DNA from: CAZPUS01 sp964589825
Lineage (GTDB): Bacteria > Fibrobacterota > Chitinivibrionia > Chitinivibrionales > WJKA01
Assembly: GCA_964589825.1 (NCBI GenBank)
Contig: CAZPUS010000004.1
Span: 67,119 to 131,118, forward strand
DNA: 64,000 nucleotides
Direction: 5' to 3'
In this document: in pieces, positions 26,481 through 34,327 of the stretch
Layout: the number at the start of each line of letters is the position of its first letter
Numbering within the stretch: position 1 is the stretch's first letter
Translations under genes and position numbers: made by a program
Notes under the pieces: model-generated
What the model saw: only the letters and a program-made list of their open reading frames with translations
Database searches by the model: none
What the model was told of the DNA's origin: nothing

Positions 26481-28154
26481 ATGAACCAGCAAAAACCTCT
26501 CATCGTACAAAGCAACAGCACCCTGATGCTCGAAGTGGAAAATCCCGAGTATACCAATGCCCGGGATGCAATAGGCGTGTTTGCACATCTTGAAAAAAGT
26601 CCCGAACATATCCATACGTACTGCATTACCAGTCTCTCATTATGGAATGCGGCTGCGCTGGGCATTACACCTGATGATGTCATTGAACGATTGAATGTGT
26701 ACTCCAAATATCCGCTTCCTGATAATGTGGTCAGGGATGTGCACGAGCTCATGGAACGCTTTGGTTACTTCTCTCTGCATTCACACGGCAAAAACCTCGT
26801 CCTTATATGTAAATCATCGCAACTGATGGAGAACATCGCCCGGCATCCTCATGTTGCGCCTCTTCTTAATAAAAAAACACAGTCGAATGCATATACAATC
26901 GATGCTGCACATCGGGGGATTCTCAAACAGACGCTGATCCATATCGGATACCCGGTGCAGGACAAAGCAGGGTATGTCGATGGCGCCCCCTTTGAAGTAC
27001 AGCTGCGCTCCACAACCACCCACAACGCACCGTTTGCATTACGCACCTACCAGCACAACGCAGCCCGAAGCTATATTGGAGACGAGAACCTGCCGGGAGG
27101 TAACGGCGTGGTCGTACTGCCTTGTGGCGCGGGAAAAACAGTCGTCGGTATGGCCGTAATGACCATGCTGAAAAGAAAAACGCTTATTCTTGCCACCAAT
27201 ATCACGGCAGCACGACAATGGAGAGAAGAGCTTATAGACAAAACCACCATCTCACCGCAGGACATTGGTGAATATTCGGGGGAAACAAAGGATATACGCC
27301 CTGTTACCATTGCGACTTACCAGATCATCACGTATCGAAAAAACAAAAAAAGCGAGTTTACTCACTATGGAGTATTCAATGCGGAAAACTGGGGCCTTAT
27401 CATCTACGACGAGGTTCACCTGCTGCCGGCACCGGTATTCAAGTTTACCGCCGAACTGCAGGCACGACGACGTCTGGGCCTTACCGCCACACTCGTTCGT
27501 GAGGATGGTCACGAAGCGGATGTGTTCTCACTTATAGGCCCTAAAAAATTCGATATGCCCTGGAAAGTGCTTGAGCAGCAGGGATGGATCGCCAAGGCGC
27601 ACTGCGTCGAAATTCGCGTCGATCTCCCCCAAAATGAAAAAATGCGGCTATTCTCCCTCTCCCCAGGAAAACAGACCCGGGTCGCGTACGAAAACCCCAA
27701 CAAGCTGGATGTGGTGAGAAAGCTTCTTCAACAACATAAAAAAGACCGGGTACTCATCATGGGACAGTATATTTCCCAACTGAATCAATATGCCTCTCAG
27801 TTCGAGATACCGCTCATAACCGGCTCCACCCCCAATACACAGCGTATCACACTCTACGATGACTTTCGTAACGGGAGAATTACCCGTCTTATTCTTTCCC
27901 GCGTGGGAAACTTTGCGATAGATCTTCCGGATGCGAATGTCGCGATACAAATTTCGGGGTCATTCGGCTCACGACAGGAAGAGGCGCAGAGGCTGGGTAG
28001 AATTCTTCGGCCCAAAGCACAGCATCAGCAGGCCCTCTTTTATTCGATTGTCACCCGGGACACTCGTGAGCTTGAGTTCGCCATGAAACGTCAGCTCTTT
28101 CTCGCAGAACAGGGCTACGAATACGAAATACGGTACGATTCAGAAATAAGCTGA
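26481..28154 (+). CDS. XPB/Ssl2-type DNA repair helicase (superfamily 2)
   Basis: 557 residues. The first 170 residues form an XPB-specific N-terminal module (LIVQSNSTLMLEVENPEY, repeated helical hairpins). The SF2 motor follows: motif Q/I FALRTYQHNAARSY and LPCGAGKTVVG, motif II YDEVHLLPA (DEVH rather than DEAH), motif III GLTATLVREDGHE, motif V and VI region LILSRVGNFAIDLPDANVAIQISG and EEAQRLGRILRP. Bacterial XPB proteins are DNA-dependent ATPases with 3'-5' unwinding, thought to act in nucleotide excision or double-strand-break repair. It is alone on the plus strand, with a full-length repeat ending just upstream and a convergent gene ten bases downstream. Confidence 0.9.
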   Translation: MNQQKPLIVQSNSTLMLEVENPEYTNARDAIGVFAHLEKSPEHIHTYCITSLSLWNAAALGITPDDVIERLNVYSKYPLPDNVVRDVHELMERFGYFSLHSHGKNLVLICKSSQLMENIARHPHVAPLLNKKTQSNAYTIDAAHRGILKQTLIHIGYPVQDKAGYVDGAPFEVQLRSTTTHNAPFALRTYQHNAARSYIGDENLPGGNGVVVLPCGAGKTVVGMAVMTMLKRKTLILATNITAARQWREELIDKTTISPQDIGEYSGETKDIRPVTIATYQIITYRKNKKSEFTHYGVFNAENWGLIIYDEVHLLPAPVFKFTAELQARRRLGLTATLVREDGHEADVFSLIGPKKFDMPWKVLEQQGWIAKAHCVEIRVDLPQNEKMRLFSLSPGKQTRVAYENPNKLDVVRKLLQQHKKDRVLIMGQYISQLNQYASQFEIPLITGSTPNTQRITLYDDFRNGRITRLILSRVGNFAIDLPDANVAIQISGSFGSRQEEAQRLGRILRPKAQHQQALFYSIVTRDTRELEFAMKRQLFLAEQGYEYEIRYDSEIS

Positions 28155-28167
28155 CCCCTCAGCTTAT
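28146..28167. terminator. Perfect 9-bp hairpin spanning two convergent stop codons
   Basis: ATAAGCTGA (28146-28154) pairs perfectly with TCAGCTTAT (28159-28167) around CCCC. The plus-strand helicase stop and the minus-strand DUF116 gene stop both lie within the stem. There is no good T tract on either side, so it may act as a 3'-end stabiliser or weak bidirectional terminator. Confidence 0.5.
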
Positions 28168-29645
28168 ACGATCTTTTTCGGCAGCCTCTTTAAAAACAGA
28201 AACTGCTGCTGCATAAGCGACGCTTTCATCTCTACCATATAGAGGCCGCATGAACGGGCCGACCGCTGCAGCGTCTCTGGATGAACCGGGTGCACCGGAA
28301 TGCCCTGCAACTGTCGTAGTGCAGTCAGTATGCCCGGCGGTGACGAAGTAACCAGGGCCACTCCCCGATTACGCAGCAGACCGGCCACCGACTCGAGGAA
28401 TGTCCGGTGATCATGCTGATATTCGAGTACACCTGTCGCAATCACCACATCCATAGTCCCCTGCTTGAGCGGAGGGATATTACCATCCGCCGCAATGAAG
28501 GCGTGCGGCATCGATGCCGACGCTTTTTTTATTAGCGGATAACATTTGTCTATCCCCAGATAATTGCCGTTACACGAAAAAAAATTGAGTCCGTTCCCGA
28601 ATCCACAGCCCACATCCGCTACACGTCCTGCATGAGATGGATTATAACGTGCAAGCATAGACCGGGCATTCGCATTCTCTTTCTTAATGAGCAATGAATA
28701 AGGCCAGACCCGACGTATCCATTGATAGACTGGCATCCGGATACACCACATCCAGGAAATAAAACGTGACTCCCTGAATTTTTTCATGTTTTTTTGCGCA
28801 TCGTCGTCTTCTTTGCAGTCTTTGCCGAGGAAAAAACGTATGCCCTGCTCCACCAGCGCGATGTCTACATTTGTATTAAAACAAGGGCCAAAGGGCCTGT
28901 CATTGAGAACGCCGAATACAGGTATCGGGTATACCGCATGAATACCGGATGTAAGATCCCGCTCGCATGCCACAGCCACGATACTGTCGGGCATGAAAGA
29001 ACGGACCTTCTTCCTTGCGAGCGTACCACCGTTTACCACTGCGATGGGTATCTCGTATTCATCCCGAAGCTGGAGCAACCTGCTTACCGGACAACGGCCA
29101 CAGCGCCTGCAATTTGAAATGTCGTGAGTAATATTGCGGTCGCACTTATCTATCTGCAGACAGTGAGGCAGAAGCACGAGTATTTTTCTCGCATGGATAC
29201 GATGACGCTGCGCCACGGTCATTGCATTATTCACCTTTACATACGAGACCATCAGCCTGCTTCTGCTCATACCCACGAGTTTACCCAGCTGTACGGCAAG
29301 GGGGAAAAGAATACTTACCGTTACCGACGGTTTATTGTGGGGATAGAGCAAATCGATCCCGGTAATGACCGTCGTGGTTATAAGTACGATTCCCGCACCC
29401 AGTACTATATAAAAAAGTGCCGCCACGGCTGCGAATACAAACTGTGCTGGATACATCTGCACGAGCCTTGGCCACATAAGAAAAAGTACTGCGGCACCCA
29501 TTCCGACAAGGAACGCATAACTGAGCCAGCACAGTACAAGGAAAGGCATTTTAGTCCACTGCGTGCGCCAGCGGGAGGTGTGTGCTGCCTCAGATTCCTG
29601 AATGGAAGCGGGCTCGTGTGTAGTGTTATTTTTTTTCATGGGCAT
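28164..29645 (-). CDS. Membrane-anchored DUF116 protein fused to a SAM-dependent methyltransferase
   Basis: 493 residues. Two membrane helices lie at about residues 33-57 and 68-93. The DUF116 core follows, with its cysteine cluster (LLPHCLQIDKCDRNITHDISNCRRCGRCP, about residues 157-185; here quoted in part as CRRCGRCP) that probably binds a metal or Fe-S centre. From about residue 340 comes a class I methyltransferase: motif I VADVGCGFGNGL, an acidic GIDK after the next strand, then FIAADGNIPPLKQGTMDVVIATGVLEY. DUF116 proteins normally stand alone or pair with lipoate/biotin or radical-SAM enzymes; the methyltransferase fusion is unusual. Substrate unknown. Confidence 0.78.
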   Translation of the reverse strand: MPMKKNNTTHEPASIQESEAAHTSRWRTQWTKMPFLVLCWLSYAFLVGMGAAVLFLMWPRLVQMYPAQFVFAAVAALFYIVLGAGIVLITTTVITGIDLLYPHNKPSVTVSILFPLAVQLGKLVGMSRSRLMVSYVKVNNAMTVAQRHRIHARKILVLLPHCLQIDKCDRNITHDISNCRRCGRCPVSRLLQLRDEYEIPIAVVNGGTLARKKVRSFMPDSIVAVACERDLTSGIHAVYPIPVFGVLNDRPFGPCFNTNVDIALVEQGIRFFLGKDCKEDDDAQKNMKKFRESRFISWMWCIRMPVYQWIRRVWPYSLLIKKENANARSMLARYNPSHAGRVADVGCGFGNGLNFFSCNGNYLGIDKCYPLIKKASASMPHAFIAADGNIPPLKQGTMDVVIATGVLEYQHDHRTFLESVAGLLRNRGVALVTSSPPGILTALRQLQGIPVHPVHPETLQRSARSCGLYMVEMKASLMQQQFLFLKRLPKKIV

Positions 29646-29680
29646 GTGGTAAAATACGTCCTGCTATGGCATAATGTGCG

Positions 29681-29719
29681 TAAAAAAATAAGCCACGTTT
29701 TAATTCCAACGTGGCTTAT
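29681..29719 (-). terminator. Strong Rho-independent terminator
   Basis: A perfect 12-bp stem (29688-29699 with 29708-29719) with an 8-base loop. On the minus strand it is followed by a run of six to seven T. It ends transcription of the 62-residue protein gene 27 bases after its stop codon. Confidence 0.85.
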
Positions 29720-29746
29720 ATACACTCCGTTTACAGACGAAACCCA

Positions 29747-29935
29747 TCAGGACATATTGCCTCGCTTGCCTTCAGCGATAAAAAAACCAATCGATAACAG
29801 CGCAAGGTTCGAACACGCCCTCGAAAGGCCTTCCGCGGTAATGGCGACAAATTCGATTCGCCACAGCGCAAATATCACCGCCAGTACAAGCGCCACCACC
29901 GCAAGCCCCAGACATACTTGTGCAATACTTCTCAT
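29747..29935 (-). CDS. Small membrane protein of unknown function (62 residues)
   Basis: The N-terminal helix is strongly hydrophobic (about residues 4-26, AQVCLGLAVVALVLAVIFALW). A second, weaker hydrophobic stretch is at about 43-56 (NLALLSIGFFIAEG), followed by a basic tail. It is accepted as real because AAAGGAG stands ten bases before the ATG and a perfect terminator follows the stop, so it is an independent transcription unit. No known family recognised. It faces cstA divergently (286-bp gap). Confidence 0.65.
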   Translation of the reverse strand: MRSIAQVCLGLAVVALVLAVIFALWRIEFVAITAEGLSRACSNLALLSIGFFIAEGKRGNMS

Positions 29936-30140
29936 CTTCCACTGCTCCTTTCTGCATCTGCAGATACGTAAAATAGTTACGTGTCATTCTAAATATAACA
30001 TATTGCCATTTCTGCTGCAAAATCCGTTTCTGAGAGACTGATCCCGGGCTACAAAGCGGCAAAAACGGGGTAAACCGAATACCATACCGAAACACTTTGC
30101 ATAGGATCATTTTTTGCAAAACTATGTTGCGAAACGTATT

Positions 30141-30170
30141 TTGTTTTTATAACTACTCCACTGCTATACT
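30141..30170 (+). promoter_or_regulatory. Possible promoter of cstA
   Basis: TTGTTT (30141-30146), an 18-base spacer and TATACT (30165-30170). The -10 box is good, the -35 box weak. The start codon lies 50 bases downstream. Confidence 0.35.
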
Positions 30171-30221
30171 GTTACGAGCTTTCCGTTTTTTATGCTACGC
30201 CGTTACTAAGGAGGACCTGCC

Positions 30222-31892
30222 ATGAGTTCGGTTATTCTCGCTGTAATCTGCCTTGGTGCATTGTGGGCCGGATACCAATTCTACAGTCCGCGCATTGCGC
30301 GCAATTGCGAACTCGATACAAAAAAATCGCCGCCTTCGGAAACCTGCTATGACGGTGTCGACTATGTACCTGCAAAACACTGGAGCGTGGTATTCGGTCA
30401 TCATTTCGCCTCTATTGCAGGAGCCGCACCAATTATCGGACCGGTAATCGCCTGCCTGTTCTGGGGGTGGCTTCCCGCAGTCCTCTGGATTGTATTCGGC
30501 AGCATATTCATGGGGGCGGTACACGATTTCACCGCACTCACGCTCTCACTTCAGCACAAGGGCCTCTCGATCGCTTCGGTTACCGAATCGGTCATGGGCA
30601 AAACCGGCAAACTGCTCTTCAGTATATTCGTATTCCTCGCACTTATTCTGATTGTCGCAGTCTTTGCCGCCGTTGCGGGCAAAACGCTCGCGAGCACGCC
30701 TCAGGTGGTTATCCCCACATTCGGCCTTATTCTCGTTGCAATAATCGTCGGATTCATGATGTACCGGCTCAACATCTCTCTGATTATAAGCAGCATCACC
30801 GGAGTGGTGCTTCTTGGTGCTTTAATCGCTGGCGGGTATTTTTATCCCGTATCGCTGCCTGTAGAAAACGCCGCCTCCTGGTGGACGATTATATTGCTTG
30901 TTTATGGTCTTATCGCCTCGGTTACACCTGTCAACGTGCTGCTTCAGCCACGCGACCACCTTGCCGCATCGGTCCTTTTTATCGGACTTGCAATCGGGTT
31001 TATTGGATTATTGTTTACACACCCCGAAATTAAAGCGCCTGCGATTCACGCCTGGGACGGGCCCAAAGGGGCGCTGTGGCCGATGCTGTTCGTTACGATC
31101 GCCTGCGGCGCAATCTCCGGATTTCACAGTCTGGTGGCCAGCGGCACTACCTCGAAGCAGATTCCCCGCATGAAAGACGCACGTATTGTCGGCTATGGCG
31201 GCATGATCATGGAAAGTGCCCTCGCGATTCTGGCGGTTATCGCAGTAACAGCCGGGCTATACTGGAAATCCGCCCCGCTCTCATTTCCCGATGCGCCTGT
31301 CTATCAGGAGGTGTTTACCCGGGGCGGATGGATAAAGGCGTTCGGCACCGGATATGGGGAAATAACCAAAGTGCTTTTCGGGGGATTCGGCGCACTCATC
31401 GGCATCACGATGCTTAAAACATTTATAATGACCACCCTCGATTCGGCAACACGCATTACCCGTTATATCTGTAACGAACTTTTTGGCGAGACATTGCATA
31501 TCGCTCCGCTTAAAAACAAATATGTCGCGACCCTTATGGTCGGTGTTCTTTCAGGGGCCCTTGCACTGGGAAACTGGAAAGCGATATGGCCGGTCTTTGG
31601 CGCGTCGAACCAGCTTATCGCCAGCCTGGTGCTCATTGTGGTAACTGTTTCGCTCACAATTCGCAAAAGACCACGCATATTTGTGGCGATCCCCGCAGTA
31701 CTGATGCTGGTCACTACAATCGGCGCCCTTGTGTATAAAACGCATGAATTTTTTACCGCTGCCCCGGCCAACATTTTGCTCGCGACAATCTCACTTCTTC
31801 TGATTGTAATGGCGCTTTTTCTTGTATATCGCGTTATCATATTGCTTGGTACGGCATTGCATACGCAACAGACAGATTCCGGCAATAGCTGA
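30222..31892 (+). CDS. cstA: Carbon starvation protein A (CstA), peptide/pyruvate transporter family
   Basis: 556 residues with about 15 hydrophobic segments. The N-terminal CstA signature is clear: DGVDYVPAKHWSVVFGHHFASIAGAAPIIGPVIA (residues about 44-78, here in part FGHHFASIAGAAPIIGP), then GSIFMGAVHDFTALTLSLQHKG. Later come FHSLVASGTTSKQI and TLDSATRITRY. CstA proteins import peptides or pyruvate under carbon limitation. This short form lacks the long C-terminal extension of E. coli CstA (about 700 residues), as is common in other phyla. A strong AAGGAGG lies eight bases before the ATG. It is monocistronic and followed by a repeat copy. Confidence 0.92.
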   Translation: MSSVILAVICLGALWAGYQFYSPRIARNCELDTKKSPPSETCYDGVDYVPAKHWSVVFGHHFASIAGAAPIIGPVIACLFWGWLPAVLWIVFGSIFMGAVHDFTALTLSLQHKGLSIASVTESVMGKTGKLLFSIFVFLALILIVAVFAAVAGKTLASTPQVVIPTFGLILVAIIVGFMMYRLNISLIISSITGVVLLGALIAGGYFYPVSLPVENAASWWTIILLVYGLIASVTPVNVLLQPRDHLAASVLFIGLAIGFIGLLFTHPEIKAPAIHAWDGPKGALWPMLFVTIACGAISGFHSLVASGTTSKQIPRMKDARIVGYGGMIMESALAILAVIAVTAGLYWKSAPLSFPDAPVYQEVFTRGGWIKAFGTGYGEITKVLFGGFGALIGITMLKTFIMTTLDSATRITRYICNELFGETLHIAPLKNKYVATLMVGVLSGALALGNWKAIWPVFGASNQLIASLVLIVVTVSLTIRKRPRIFVAIPAVLMLVTTIGALVYKTHEFFTAAPANILLATISLLLIVMALFLVYRVIILLGTALHTQQTDSGNS

Positions 31893-31949
31893 TTCCCTGA
31901 TAATCGAAGTAACCCCTTTTATTAACGACAACTTCAGGCTTTCAAAATA

Positions 31950-32118
31950 ACCAAAACGAATCGATTGTCTGGATGAAAGCTGCTGTGGTCCCTGCTGCTA
32001 TTGCGTTCTCGAAAACCAAGGGACAACCCCGTTGGTTGTCTCATGATTTTCTACCATAGACGCCTGGTCGGGAACGTACTGAAATTTGCCCTCGATATTG
32101 TGCCGTTCAGGAAGGTAA
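31950..32118 (+). repeat. Dispersed structured intergenic repeat, copy C (full length)
   Basis: Contains TCGATTGTCTGGATGAAAGC, TGCTGCTATTGCGTTCTCGA and an ending near TTCAGGAAGGTAAC. The central hairpin has a perfect inner stem GACAACC (32022-32028) and GGTTGTC (32034-32040) around CCGTT, with A-T pairs outside. A second stem ACCA/TGGT lies near 32053-32068. It ends four bases before the 3' end of the tRNA-Glu gene. Confidence 0.75.
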
Positions 32119-32121
32119 CAA

Positions 32122-32196
32122 TGGCAGCGCTACGGGGATTCGAACCCCGGTTACATGGCTGAGAACCACGCGTCCTAACCCCTAGACGATAGCGCC
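32122..32196 (-). tRNA. tRNA-Glu (anticodon CTC), CCA encoded
   Basis: A 75-base cloverleaf on the minus strand. Acceptor GGCGCTA pairs with TAGCGCT (first pair G-T), anticodon stem CGTGG/CCATG, loop TTCTCAG with anticodon CTC, T-loop TTCGAAT, encoded 3' GCCA. Confidence 0.93.
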
Positions 32197-32220
32197 GCAA
32201 TAAATGAGTCTCTGGAATAA

Positions 32221-32295
32221 TGGCTGGGGTGCAAGGATTCGAACCTTAATTACCAGAGCCAGAATCTGGCGTCCTGCCGATTGGACGACACCCCA
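32221..32295 (-). tRNA. tRNA-Gln (anticodon CTG), CCA encoded
   Basis: A 75-base cloverleaf on the minus strand. Acceptor TGGGGTG pairs with CACCCCA, anticodon stem CCAGA/TCTGG, loop TTCTGGC with anticodon CTG, T-loop TTCGAAT, encoded 3' GCCA. It lies 24 bases upstream of tRNA-Glu, so both are probably processed from one transcript. Confidence 0.94.
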
Positions 32296-32404
32296 AGTAA
32301 TGGTACATAAAATACAAAAAAGAATACAAAAAGTCAATATACCCTTACCCTTTGCGTGTGTGCTTGCGTCTGAGACGGCTATTTCCACTATTATTTTACA
32401 TGCA

Positions 32405-32570
32405 CCCAAAATAAGCGATTGTTTTAATGAAAGACACAAAAAATCGAGCGGTTATTCGTTCCGCAAATGATAGGGCCCCCTTGTTGGGTGACTTATTATT
32501 ATTTCAGAAGACGCACGCAGCGTACGAACGGCTACACCTTCCGCACACAAAACCGCTAGCTTTGGGTAAC
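32405..32570 (+). repeat. Dispersed structured intergenic repeat, copy D (full length, diverged)
   Basis: Begins CCCAAAATAAGCGATTGTTT and contains TTGTTGGGTGACTTATTATT. The central hairpin spans 32466-32500: outer AATGATA pairs with TATTATT (one G-T), inner CCC with GGG around TTGTT, two inner mismatches. A second small stem ACGC/GCGT lies near 32511-32524. It ends next to the 3' end of the anti-sigma gene. Confidence 0.7.
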
Positions 32571-32581
32571 AGTAATCTATT

Positions 32582-33145
32582 TTACTGTCCTGACCCGGAG
32601 GCAGGCAATACACCGTCACTCTCGAGTGTCCCGAGACGTTCTTTCGCCGGAAGAGGTGACTCGATGACGGGTTTACTCGTATCAAGAGAGATTGAATCGC
32701 CCGTAGATGCTGATGCATGTACGCCGTCATCGGTATTCGGATTCGCGCGGGCTGCTTGTGCAGTCGACGCATGTGAACCTGGATCGGACTCCTCTGACTC
32801 CAGTGAAGCCACGTACATAAGATAGCCCGCAGCAAAAAAACCGAGCACAAAAACGAGTGACGTCGCTACACTTTTTTTCATAAACACCGTAAACAGTGAA
32901 AAAAACGGGGTAGCAGCACGCATCTTTTCTGCTGCAGCGATGATCGCCCGGTCCGCTTTTTCTGGTGAGGACTGCAACAGTTGTTTGGCGGGCGCCAGCC
33001 GGGTACGCATCTCGAGTGCCTCTTCTACCGTTTCCCGGCATTCCGGACACTCCTTCATATGTGCTTCGAAACTTTGATGTTGCGCCTCATCAAGTTCTCC
33101 ATATACATACCGCATACCCAGGTCGTCAGTGTTACTGCACCCCAT
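32582..33145 (-). CDS. Anti-sigma factor with zinc-finger (ZAS/zf-HC2) domain and one membrane helix
   Basis: 187 residues. The N-terminal ZAS motif is HxxxCxxC (H29, C33 and C36 from this start, within AHMKECPECRE), with a cysteine at residue 3 as a possible fourth ligand. One membrane helix follows (SVATSLVFVLGFFAAGYLMYVA, about residues 92-113). The C-terminal extracytoplasmic region is low in complexity and rich in S, A, D and E. By family, the zinc domain sequesters the ECF sigma factor encoded just upstream until a signal on the outer side triggers release. ATG at 33145 is preferred over GTG at 33151 because AGAGG sits at the right distance. The gene overlaps the sigma gene by 14 bases. 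Confidence 0.85.
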   Translation of the reverse strand: MGCSNTDDLGMRYVYGELDEAQHQSFEAHMKECPECRETVEEALEMRTRLAPAKQLLQSSPEKADRAIIAAAEKMRAATPFFSLFTVFMKKSVATSLVFVLGFFAAGYLMYVASLESEESDPGSHASTAQAARANPNTDDGVHASASTGDSISLDTSKPVIESPLPAKERLGTLESDGVLPASGSGQ

Positions 33146-33704
33146 AAACACCTCTCTTTTTAATTTCTCGTTTAATGTTTTTTAGTGCCAGTCTCATTCT
33201 TCCGAGGGCTGTATTGATAGGACAATCCATTATTTTCGCAATATCCTTAAATGCAACACCGCCTACTTCCCGCAATAAAAACACTTCTCTTTGATTTGGT
33301 TCAAGCTGATCAACAATCTCGTTGATTATAGTGCGCAGATTTTCGTTGATCGTACTCTCTTCGGGAGATTCTATCCTGCTTCCCACAGAGCCACCCGCAT
33401 TTTCCTCATGTTTATCTTCGACTTTACGGTGCCTGAAAAAATCAATAGTGCGCTTATGCGCTATCCCAAACAACCAGCTAATAAAACTTTTTGATGTATC
33501 GAATTGATCCGCATTGCGCATCGCCGCGAAAAAGGTTTCCTGCATAAGATCCTCAGCGCGCTGCGGATCACCGGTCATTCGTAATATAAAGCTATACACA
33601 CGATCCTTATTTCTGTTATAGAGAGCGGTAAACGCATTTTTGTCTCCTTTTCTCCACTCTCTAAACAGTGTGGAATCGTCAACACTCGAATCATAACCCG
33701 TCAT
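33132..33704 (-). CDS. ECF-type RNA polymerase sigma factor
   Basis: 190 residues. Region 2 is seen as AFTALYNRNKDRVYSFILRMTGDPQRAEDLMQETF (the DLMQETF core binding region 2.2) and WLFGIAHKRTIDFFRHRK (2.4). Region 4 is LEPNQREVFLLREVGGVAFKDIAKIMDCPINTALGRMRLALKNIK, a helix-turn-helix that reads the -35 element. The linker between them is long and acidic (EDKHEENAGG...ESPEES). Co-translation with the overlapping anti-sigma gene shows they form a regulatory pair, probably for envelope stress. No autoregulated ECF promoter could be identified with confidence. A repeat copy lies about 65 bases upstream. Confidence 0.92.
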   Translation of the reverse strand: MTGYDSSVDDSTLFREWRKGDKNAFTALYNRNKDRVYSFILRMTGDPQRAEDLMQETFFAAMRNADQFDTSKSFISWLFGIAHKRTIDFFRHRKVEDKHEENAGGSVGSRIESPEESTINENLRTIINEIVDQLEPNQREVFLLREVGGVAFKDIAKIMDCPINTALGRMRLALKNIKREIKKRGVYGVQ

Positions 33705-33769
33705 AAATGTCTTTCTGTTAATATTACGCAGATAAAGCGAAGTTTATTGTACATTCGTCTTCTAAAAAT

Positions 33770-33928
33770 CCAATCTGAGCGATTGTGTTGATTATCGCTG
33801 CAGTGAGCCGTGCTTTATTTCGCTCGTGAAAATGATAAGTCGGCATTGATAGTTGGCTCATTGTTTCCGGAAACGTAATAGCGATGCGGATAGCAACAGA
33901 TTTCGCAAACACATTTTCGGTATAGGGT
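33770..33928 (+). repeat. Dispersed structured intergenic repeat, copy E (full length)
   Basis: Contains TGAGCGATTGTGTTGATTAT, GCAGTGAGCCGTGCTT, and ends TTTTCGGTATAGGGTAA. The central hairpin (33830-33866) is almost continuous: AGTCGGC (33838-33844) pairs with GTTGGCT (33852-33858) using three G-T pairs, and the outer AAATGAT pairs with ATTGTTT with further G-T pairs. The rest of the 33705-34327 gap holds no gene I can support; 33930-34240 shows nothing. Confidence 0.75.
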
Positions 33929-34243
33929 AAAAATAAAAAAAACCAGCGCCTCCCCTTATTTCCACACTGATAATTGTTGGGTTACATGCGGAATCAAAAC
34001 GGGTAATGAATTTGAACACTCAACTCGTACCCCTTGGGATATGACCGATAACCAGGCCCTCACGAATTATATGCGACACCGATGTAACACCTTCTTCGTA
34101 CGGCCAGAAATCAGGCGCATCTCTGCCTCAGTTGCCGGTTCTGTAGCATTTTTTATGCATATAACGACTACTGTGTCAGCCGTCGAATACAGAACACCCT
34201 TACCCCTTACTTTGCCGGAGCTTCTTCTATACCTATGCAAATA

Positions 34244-34278
34244 AAAATGGCGGCACCGAATCAGGCCACCGCCATTTT
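34244..34278 (-). terminator. Rho-independent terminator of the TPR gene (possibly bidirectional)
   Basis: A perfect 10-bp stem AAAATGGCGG (34244-34253) and CCGCCATTTT (34269-34278). Read on the minus strand, the 3' arm merges into TTTTTATTTG. It lies 50 bases after the stop of the TPR gene; T-rich ends on both strands would allow bidirectional action. Confidence 0.75.
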
Positions 34279-34327
34279 GTTGTACATATTGCAGAATGTT
34301 CCTGTTCTGGCCTGCATTCCCGTGAGC

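Noticed and set aside
33724..33912. 62-codon minus-strand open frame within copy E
   Set aside because: It lies wholly inside a non-coding repeat whose other copies do not keep the frame.
34041..34244. 67-codon plus-strand open frame after copy E
   Set aside because: No ribosome-binding site, no domain, and it ends in the terminator of the TPR gene.
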